The position numbers were made by a program, and so were the translations under genes. From Bremia lactucae (Eukaryota; Oomycota; Peronosporomycetes; Peronosporales; Peronosporaceae), in the NCBI RefSeq assembly GCF_004359215.1, contig NC_090627.1, positions 1,155,231-1,191,487 of the forward strand: a stretch of DNA of 36,257 bases. The letters are read 5' to 3'. The notes below the pieces were generated by a model. It was given only the letters and a program-made list of their open reading frames with translations. It made no database searches and was not told the DNA's origin. The stretch's first letter is position 1; each line of letters starts with the position of its first letter. This document shows, in pieces, positions 27,694 through 36,257 of this stretch.

Positions 27694-30600
27694 GTGACGC
27701 AGACGGAGACAAGCATTGCCATAGGTAGTTTAACCCAAGCGAGAGAAAGGAGCCATGGGTCAAACTCAGTAGTTCAATCACCGAATCCGAGCAGTTTATC
27801 GGTGAGACCGCGGGATTTTACTTTTCCTGAGCCTTATCAGGCCGGTCGCTTAGATCCCGAAGTCCACGTACAAGAGGGGGCGAAGGCCAACCTGGAGAAA
27901 GCAGGTGAGGACAGGGCTACAATAAGAGACGGTACGGCTGTCAAGGCTACTTCAATTCCGCCAGCCCCTGGGAGACAGCAAAGCGAGCGCACTATATCAT
28001 TGGTAGATATGTTTTAAGCGCTGGTGAGGGACAAGGCTGAGTCACCGAACGTGGACAAGTAGAAGCGTGGCGCACCACGATTAAGGCATTATTCGCTGAA
28101 GCCTATAGTGCAGTGCCAGTCCAGTTGGAGGCCTTACCGGCGACGAAGAAGCGCTTTCCGGCTCTAACCGCAGAGGAAGCTGCATCTTTAGTCGGTCTAA
28201 TTGAGCAGGTCTTCGTACAAGGGCGAGGGACATATTCAGACTGGCAGAAAATGGCGACGGCGATATCGCGTGAACTGTTAACGACAAAGTAAGCGTTTCA
28301 AGAGATAATCCGTCGTCTCTCCAGCCAACACAAATGGGCCCAAGCTCCAGTTTTAAATCAATGGTCTCGAGTGATCCGTACCGGAGCGACGGCTTCACGT
28401 CAGGCGACGCCGTGAGTTGACAACCTAAACCACCGTTTTGAAGAGTTCCTGTTCGACCCCTCTGCTTTCGTTGGGGAAAATACTGATCGCCTTAGATCAC
28501 TATGTGCGGCACCGGCTGCTTGTGCAGGGCAGCACCAAGTACGAGAATGCACAGATGACGAGTGAACGATCATTGCGGGGCTAGTCGAAGGTACAGTGGC
28601 ATGCAGGCGCATGCCTGACTTTATCCAGCAAGTACTGAAAAGTGAAGAGAGGCTGCGCTTATATAGTACAATCCAAGCACATGTCGAAGGAGAATTAATT
28701 TTGCAGTTGGACCGAGCTCGCGTTATAAAAATAAGTCGACGGACTACGAAGCCCATAACGGGGGCAATCATGGAGTCAGCGGAGCTTGAGCGAATTAATC
28801 TCCCTGATCTCAATCTTATGCTGAGTCAGACCAAGACTATTGCATTTGATCACGTATCCAAAACCATACATTTTTTTCCACTACAACTACAGCTGAACGT
28901 CACAAGGAGGTCCGAGTGCCGTTCTATGGAAAAGTGTATCTGCTCCAGAACGCCCACATCCCAGACTAAGGTTCTATCTGGCAACGACAGCAAGGGCTGA
29001 ATGGAAAAACCACAAGGGAGACGTGTAAAATACACTATACACCTACATAACCTCTGCCGATTTTGTGACGTTGGCAGGATCGCAGCATGTTTAAAGGCAA
29101 AAATACCGAACGAATTTGAGATAGAAAACCTGGACACTCATACCCCGGAATCACGGACATCCACGATTTGGAGAGTTACATTCAAGCTGGCGGGTTGTCT
29201 TAATTTCTTAGATGGTGTGGTGCGACTCCTCTAGTTTGGCACTGCCATTATTGTGAAGCACCAAATGTCGGTTATAGGCTTCAATGTCTACAATGTGGTA
29301 ATCTGGGACACACAAAAGCCCGGTGTAGCTTCACCGATGCCTTATTAAGAGGTCCAGGAGGATTAGTCGTGACAGAAGACGACGTGCGCGAGCTTGACGA
29401 CCTAGCCAAACCGTTTTCTAGTCTGGATGAAATCAGATCTATGGCGGCGAGCCGGCTAACGGTCCAGGACGCTGCAGAAAAAGCTGCTCAAGAAGCTGCC
29501 ACACCCTTCGGCAGCGGAAAGCAGCATGTACATCTCAAGCGAGGGAGCTCAACGCCTCTCCCGCAGTGAGTAGCGCACCCCTAGCTGAACAAGGGACAAA
29601 ATTCTAGTCTACAGTCTCGACCCAAACCGATGGAACAACACCCTTGGTTACCCGGATTTCTAAAAGGGGCGCTCAAGAAACTTGACTTCCCGCGAAATTC
29701 CGGCCAGACCAAGCACTGCAAAGAGAGCTGATCACGCAGAGGACGAGGATAATAGAAACCGGCAAACAGAGGACGATGAGAAGCAACAGGAAGAGGATGA
29801 GACGAAGACACAGTTCGGGGAAATGGACACCAGCCTCCCGATGATCGATTTAACATCAGACATCCGAGAGGATGAGAAAGCGAAAGAATAAACTTCTCAT
29901 ATCACCGTGACTTCCCGAAAGTCGCACCACAAAACGGTCGAGCGCGAGCGAGGACTCGCTCCAATTTCACCAGTAGCGGTAAGTATGACGCTTAAGCGGA
30001 ATGAGAGGAAAACTTTCCGCCAACTGGTCCAGCGTATGGCAAAGCGGCGAACAAAGGCTCTCCCGATCAGAGCCAGGTCGGTCCACCCCCCAGCAACACT
30101 ATCCGAGATGGAAATGCAGCTGGGGCTCAGGGCAGCTGTTACACCTGCTACCGGGAACAGCCTTTCCATGTCGATTGTTCAAGCGGCGGTGGACGCCAAC
30201 TTAGATGACCCGGGAAGGTCGCTTGAACACCTGATGGCCTGCCTGAAACGGGGTATCAAATTTTCGGCCTATTTAAATTTAGAAGACCAGCTTGCCCACG
30301 AGCAACGAGTGTACCTTCTGGACACTATTTGTCGAGGGTGGAAGGGAATGACACGCGCTGAGTTGGCGTCGCAGGTAGGTGGTACTTGGAAGATTATGCT
30401 AAGAGCACGTCGTTCAGAACGGACATAGTACTCGAGGACACATGGGGAGGGAATGATACAGCTGGAATGGCATCAAAGTTCTTGAAACGGTCTATTTATG
30501 TGAGTGAGAGCATCGATAAAGACTCATGGCTGGAGGTGTGTCAAGTATGTTCAACCACAGTCACACGTCATCACAGAGTGGTCGAGACAGCAGCGGAATA

Positions 30601-31800
30601 TCCGCTTTCAATTGGGAAATTTATGGATGAAGTGGTGGCCGAAAAAAAAGACACACTATCGAGTCCACCGCTCGTACTACAGTATCACGAGCGCCATTAT
30701 TCAGGTTTCTTGCAGTCAGGGTACACGAGCCCGCTACCAGATTTTGAATTGGAAGAGACGAAGCAAGCAACTAACGCGCAATATTGACTAGGGCCAAAAT
30801 CAGGCACTACTGAGGTCCTCGCAGTGAGCGTGGACGCGCAGCTGATTTCACCTCAGCATAATTCTGTCACAGCTTACTCTCCGGAAGGTGCGGGCACGGT
30901 TCTGACTCTGAGAGTAGAAACCCCGCGGCAAGAAAAGAGTCGCGCTAGTAACGGTGGAGCGACAACTAGTCCTTCAAGCGCTACCAACGACACCGCCGAG
31001 TCGTCTACGGGAATACCCGCCGATGGACCGGAAAAGAGGGCATGAGTCTTCTCCTGAGCAAGCAGAGACAGGGAAGGCTGACGCGTCACACAAGCGCAAC
31101 ACGACAGACTTTTTTAAGCGGGGCCGCGCCGAGCCGATGCCGATGCCTATGCTAGCAAATGACGAGAGCTGCGATCGTATAGATCAAGATGACTGGGCTG
31201 CGTCGTGGGAGCAGCTAGAACCAGAGGGCCCAATTCACAGCAACTGGATTTTCCTACCGCCAACAGCTCCACTGTAGAGTGGGAGCGGGTAGCCTGACTC
31301 GCACCAGACCATCTTCTGTGGCTGATAAAACGCTTTGTATTTCCGGGATGCGTTACAGCGTTACAGCGATACACCGATGGATCAGCAAACAAAATTATAG
31401 GTGGAGCGATGGCTCGAACACGTGAGACGTAGACCAGATTACACGATGCTGTCGCCATTAATGGACAATCTCGACGACTGGGCTCAACTAGAGGTCCTTA
31501 ATTACGCCGGGGATGATTTACTTAAGCTATGCGATCCAAGACGGCGCTCCAGATTAAGTCACCATTTGTTGTGCGCGCTTCTCTACGATCAAGAGATTGC
31601 TGTGCTTGTGGACGGATTTTCTCCGGCGACTAGGGCGCCGGAAAAAACCAGATCACGCATTAAGCTGATTGCAACCCATACTAGGTACAAGGAGGCTTAC
31701 TACTCTACGGCCAACGTGGCGGATTGGACAGCACTCGAAGGCTTTTTCTACGCAGGGCTAGCACGCTTCGAAGAGAAAAAACCCACATCTAGTACTGAGG
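27694..31800 (+). pseudogene. LINE ORF1 relic (nucleic-acid binding, zinc knuckle)
   Basis: Coding text can be followed in blocks: 27694-28017, 28086-29232 in one frame broken only by isolated stops, 29231-29569, 29682-30428, 30371-30787 with its continuation to 31045, and 31040-31275. Block two includes AEEAASLVGLIEQVFVQGRG and MPDFIQQVLKSEERLRLYST. Block three carries CHYC and CLQCGNLGHTKARC (29243-29326), a zinc knuckle with all ligands. Later blocks are Glu/Asp/Lys-rich and probably disordered. LINE ORF1 proteins bind element RNA and act as chaperones. In-frame stops at 28015, 28060, 28290, 28413, 28563, 28998, 29889 and 30785 are all TAA, TAG or TGA where CAA, CAG or CGA would fit. The end of ORF1 is uncertain; 31401-31817 (MERWLEHVRRR...) may belong to it or to ORF2. 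Confidence 0.7.
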
Positions 31801-31809
31801 GCACTTCAC

Positions 31810-34800
31810 GAGTTTAACTCTCAGACCGCTTTTACGGAGCAGATCTATCGTGCTGACGCCTACGCGCGCATTGCTTTGCTGAACAGTTAAGACCGCAAAG
31901 GACAGTGGAAGACACAGAGGCAAGAATCCGACAGACGGCTCATAACCCGAAACGTTCTCGGCTATTCAAAGGATAAGCGTCAGCAGTGGATGACGACCTG
32001 GCGTCAAATGCCGGTGCATCGAAGGCCGATGGCTTGGTGTATCCAAGAAACACACGTGGCGACCGCGGAGGAAGTGAGAGCACTACAACAAGATTGGGAA
32101 AGGATGTGGGGCAAGCACCGAGACCCGGACCAAGCGACTATGTCTTATTGAAGTCTCGGTTCTACCAAGGCCCGCGGAGTGGCCATCTTGCTTACACCCA
32201 AGGCGGCGTCTCTAGCTACAGCGTGGAATGAAGACAAATGGACTTCACGGGCGATCGGCGTTCAAATCAACAATTTGTTTCTTCTAAATGGATACGCACC
32301 TACAATTCGAGCCGAGCGCGATAAGTTTTTTACTGGTCTTCAGGAATGGAACATGACATCGGGCGACACTATTCTGTTAGGGGATTACAATAACGTACAA
32401 AGCCCGCAGACAGACCGATTAGATCCCCGAAAAGCTAGCCGGCCTGAAAGTCCCGGACTACAGGAGCTGGTAAGGGCGATGGGCAAGAGTGACGCTCGGC
32501 ATCTACGGGATTATGCTGACGATGATACGTTCGATACAACTCATCATTTCACTTGGTGGACAGAGGAGACGGCAAGCCGGATTGACCGTTTCTACGTTCC
32601 TCACGACTGGGCTTTAAAGGTCCTCTGGGTCTCAACGTCTCCGCCATGTCCGTATTCGGACCACGATCAAGTGGTTTCCATCTAAGGACGAGGCACTTGG
32701 ATCATACAGTGAATCGCCACCAAACGAGCTTCGTATCCTGTCCGAATTAATCAGACGGACCAAGCTCAAAGGACTTATTACGTGACTTGACGGACGCTGG
32801 AGTGGGCAGGGCACCCACAATACAGGCCTGGGGAGCGCATATAAAAGCTAGCATACACTATATTAAGGTGGTACGCAAACGGTAAAAACAGCGCCGAAAA
32901 CATTATCTAGCGAAACTTCGTAAGCGCAACCGGCAGCTGCTTGTAACACGTCGACAGTGGGTATCCGCCAATCCGGAGGAGATCCGGAAGGCTCATTTAG
33001 TGCGTCTTGAAGAGTCACTAAAGCGGTCAACGGAACGTCTCCGCAGGTCCTACAAGCGGGTCGCCAACTGGGAGCGGGACCAGCACATACCTTCCCTCCA
33101 AGCGCGTTACGGTCCGACGGTTCCGCTCAGGGCATCGGTGGCGGATCAATTCGCCTCAGAATGGGCGCATGTCTTGAGTCGGAGCCACCGAATCAGTACC
33201 GTCAAACAACCTCCTAACGGAAGAGCTGCAAAAGTTTGCGATAATCGAGCCGGATCAACGCATAAAAGTTTTAGATAATGAGTGCATGCTGCGGCCGTTT
33301 ACAAAAGCAGAGGTGCTCTCGGCTATAAAGGGCTCAAGCGCCATAGATCGGCCGGCTTAATGGTCTAAATAACGACTTTTATAAGGATACTGCGGCGCTA
33401 ATGGTACCGGGATTGGTGCTAATTGGAAACCAAATTATGGCTGGAGCAGAGCTACCCCCCTCTTTTCTCGAGGCGCACATTATTCCTCTCCGGATAAAGG
33501 GCGACTTTGAAGACGCCATGGATTACAGACCGATTTCTCTGTTACAAACAAGCTACAAGGTATTTGTGAAAGTGCTGGCTACCCAGCTACAGCAATTTCT
33601 ACCCAGAGTTATTAGCGACTCACAGCATGGTTTTGTACATGGGCGAAGAATGGAAAAAGCACAGTTGTGATGGTGATGGCTCAACTGATGACAGCAGCAG
33701 ACCAGAAAGATCTGACCGCCGACCGAAGCAAATATATCTTACTTCTGGATTTTCGCAAGGCTTACAATACTGTCGACCGTGAGTTTTTATATGAAACTCT
33801 GCGTCTCTTTGATTTCGACAAACGATTTGTCGACCTCATACGACGTATCCACCACGGTACGACGGCCAGTTTTGTGGTGAACGGGTGCGATTCCTCAGCC
33901 ATACCGGTGCGGTCCGGAATTCGACAAGGCTGCCCTCTGGCGCCCTTACTTTTTTTGCTCGTGGTGGAGGTGCTAAGTCTAGCACTCAGGCAAGATCCAG
34001 TGCTCAGAGGATTGCCAACGCCGGGTCTTTCAGAGCAAAGGCATTTAATTTTAGCATTTGTTGATGACTCAACACTCGACCTCGAGAAGGCAGAGCAGCT
34101 TCCAGATGCTCTCAGTGTTGTTAAAGCCTTTGGGGCTTTATCGGGTCTGCAAGTTCAACCAGACAAGAGCAAAATCATGATTTCGAATCGGTCAGTGCTT
34201 CTAAAAAGCTACTTGGGCAACGATGTAATACCGCTAGGCGATAGAACCCGACACCTAGGCTATGAAATCGGAGCGAAGAAATTAGTGAATAAGAATTGGG
34301 GGGGGGAGGATACAGAAGATTCAACGTCGCCTACTCACGGCATCACAGGTGGCGACAAGTGTGGCGAATCGAGTTCTTATCCTCAACACTATCGTACTAC
34401 CCTCATTGCTTTTTACAGCAAGTGTTTTCGACATACCTCAATGGGCTTTTATCCGTCTCGTAGCGTGTAATCATAAAAGTTGCTTGTATAAATTGGTCAC
34501 TTCTAGTCGCACAAAGTCAACCCGGGTCTGCTCGTGACACCAACAAAAGCTGGGGGCATCGGGCTTGTCGATGTGTCAGTCGCCGTCAAGACCCATCGAA
34601 CAAAGCACACGATTCTCTGGCTAACTCAACGTCCTGGCAGGTATTTCGCGGCATGGCGTCAATGGTCATACCGTAAACTGTCACACGCAACAGAGATAGC
34701 GGTTTCGCCAATGATGGGGGGACGCCGACAACCTCCTCACATGACTCGAACTCCCAATAGCTCGCCCCAACACCGGACCAGGTGGAACGAGTCACATCGC

Positions 34801-36257
34801 ATGTTTCTTACACAATCAGAGCGGTTACTGGAGAGCGCAGCCAGCTGGTGGGAGGAAGACGAATTTGTCGTATCCGGCTCCTCTTCATTTCCAACACGCT
34901 GGCTCAGTGCGGGTGATGTGCCAGAGGAGATCAGGCGGTTTTGGTCCACATTTAACTGGTCAGCAAACTCCTGGATTCGGGATCAGCTCGGCGACATGTT
35001 ATCCAGACATGCATACGACAGAATCGAAGTCTGTACCCTGGCAAGACTCAGCATCTCACGAACTGGACCTGAGGAATTTGTCATCACGATACCCAGACCT
35101 CCCCACCATCCCCGGCCCCATACGATGGCGAAATTACGGCGGTGGGCTACAGCTCTTCTTCTTTCTTCGCCAGACATACCCATTGGATCAAGCCTGGGAA
35201 CGAATCCACCACTGCGGCCCTGACATGCACCAACGGGTCTTGCGCCATACGTCTGGAGTTACCAGTGCGGTGGAGTTATCGTCGGCAAACCACTGAGCAG
35301 CGTGCACAATCCATCACAGCAAATAAATCTGCTCCAGCAGGAAGATGGCATACATTGGAAATGTATGGGAACGCTCCCGGTACTCGAGGTGTACTCCACG
35401 GCAGGCCAGCAGCCAGTCCGACTCGAACTTCAGGCTAGTGGCTTGGTTTTTGAGTCGCACCCTCAGCTCCACAGATTTTTTTAGTCGGTCTCTGACTCAA
35501 CGCCTAACAAGTCCGTCTCTGCTGCGCTGAAACGGCAAGCTTTCGAGCTACACAAAAAAGCTTGGCTTGACCTCTGGGAGTCTTTCTGGACCGTTTGGAA
35601 GCATGTGCACTCACGGATGCATGGCAATCTGCAGTACTCACCCAAACACCTCGACAAGCATGGGATCATAGTAATGATCTGACTGATATTCAAGTATGGA
35701 CTGGGTATCGGGTAGCAACCAGGCAAGTTAACCTCCACCATGCTAAGAGAGCCGCAGAACAACGACTGTCGTAAGTGACCGGCTGGCCGGGGGGAAACGA
35801 GACACCAGCTCATATATTCTGGGAGTGCTCGTACGCTAATGCACTTGGGAATGGGACATTGGACAGGTGAGCGAATATCAAGACAGCGAACTTAGCATTT
35901 CTTATATGCGTGTGCTAGTCGGCAAGTATACAACGTACCACCGCCCCGAACAGCGAGTCTTGAGGACCGCTTCCAGGACGATCGGATAGTGGCCGAACGA
36001 GTATGGAAGAGAATGTGGCACATTCTAGCGACAATGTGTCACACAAAAGCTGTGGACCGACAGGAACGAAGCCGTCTACAAAGCTGCAGTTACTGAACTA
36101 ACCGCAACCACGCAGAGCTTTTGGGCATCTTCCGTCTGCCAGCTACGTGCAATAGCAACCCGAGAGCACCGAAAAGAGTCATCTGCCATTATGGGCGCTA
36201 TGCTGTTTGCCTGCATCGAGTTGCTTGAACGGGCTCCAGAAGGGTCATCAGGCCTGT
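31810..36257 (+). pseudogene. LINE ORF2 relic: AP endonuclease, reverse transcriptase, C-terminal domain
   Basis: The endonuclease runs in one frame 31810-32685 apart from stops at 31888 and 32149: CIQETHV with the catalytic Glu (about 32040), GVAILLTP, LLNGYAP, TILLGDYNNVQSPQTDR, and YSDHDQVV with the catalytic Asp-His pair (about 32650). The reverse transcriptase follows in several frames: AHIIPLRIKGD, YRPISLLQTSYKVF and DSQHGFVHGR (33401-33650), then from 33667 LLLDFRKAYNTVD (motif A), IRQGCPLAPLLF (motif B) and AFVDDSTLDL (motif C; FVDD in place of the more common YADD). A nine-G run at 34298-34306 marks a frame change. Downstream text reaches GGNETPAHIFWECSYAN (about 35790), the usual C-terminal zinc-binding motif, then LWTDRNEAVYKAA (about 36050), and continues beyond the window. 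It would nick target DNA and prime reverse transcription there if intact. Confidence 0.9.

Larger units (their letters stand above)
27690..36257 (+). mobile_element. Decayed LINE (non-LTR retrotransposon), incomplete at right edge
   Basis: At least 8.5 kb in one orientation: a Gag-like ORF1 with a zinc knuckle, then ORF2 with an apurinic-type endonuclease, reverse transcriptase and a cysteine/histidine C-terminal domain. No LTR, protease or integrase is seen, which fits a LINE. Both reading frames carry many stops and frameshifts. The 5' end is approximate, and no poly(A) tail or target-site duplication can be seen because the 3' end lies outside the window. The clade was not determined. Confidence 0.88.

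Noticed and set aside
31340..31400. YTDGSANKIIGGAM, which resembles an RNase H start
   Set aside because: Isolated, in the wrong place relative to endonuclease and RT, with no further RNase H motifs.

Overview
The window looks like a chromosome segment of an oomycete, most likely a downy-mildew or Phytophthora relative (Peronosporales). Genes are compact and nearly intronless, spacers are short, several promoters are divergent, the host genes are eukaryotic (a BRCA2 homologue, Mediator MED28, a nine-finger TFIIIA-like protein, complex I NDUFA1), and decayed Ty3/Gypsy and LINE retroelements flank them. Species cannot be read from sequence alone. Family calls rest on motif recognition, not on database searches.

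Layout. (1) 1-11119 is a graveyard of Ty3/Gypsy elements in both orientations. It holds an open partial Gag at the left edge (minus), pol remnants (minus) at 2380-4318 and 5181-6890, an inverted gag/protease piece (plus) at 4329-5070, a frameshifted acidic coding relic at 6942-7413, a candidate LTR at 7647-8075 and a degenerate gag-protease region at 8407-10050. (2) 11120-11219 is a 100-N assembly gap. (3) 11383-27037 is the gene island: a DHHC/ankyrin palmitoyltransferase (-), a PLP aminotransferase (+), MED28 (-), BRCA2 (+), a CNBP-like CCHC protein (+), NDUFA1 with one 62-bp intron (+), mitochondrial ATP-dependent PEP carboxykinase (+) and a TFIIIA-like protein (-). The DHHC/aminotransferase and MED28/BRCA2 pairs are divergent across 160 and 182 bp. 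(4) 27248-27652 is a Gypsy gag fragment (minus), followed from about 27690 to the right edge by a long, decayed LINE (plus): ORF1 with a zinc knuckle, then an APE-type endonuclease, reverse transcriptase and C-terminal domain.

The island genes are housekeeping genes with unrelated jobs: protein lipidation, PLP metabolism, transcription, recombination repair, nucleic-acid binding, respiration and gluconeogenesis. Apart from the two shared promoters there is no sign of a joint pathway.

The most unusual signal is a dense array of short, mostly perfect inverted repeats (7-11 bp arms, 1-12 nt loops) through the Gypsy-derived DNA, mainly at 962-2199 and 8637-10845. I count about 18 perfect hairpins with arms of at least 8 bp in roughly 3.5 kb, where my own estimate for random sequence is below one. 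One hairpin recurs at the same gag codons in three separate element copies, and at two sites a paralogous copy shows that one arm differs by exactly the changes that make it complementary to the other. This fits either template-switch mutation or selection for RNA structure.
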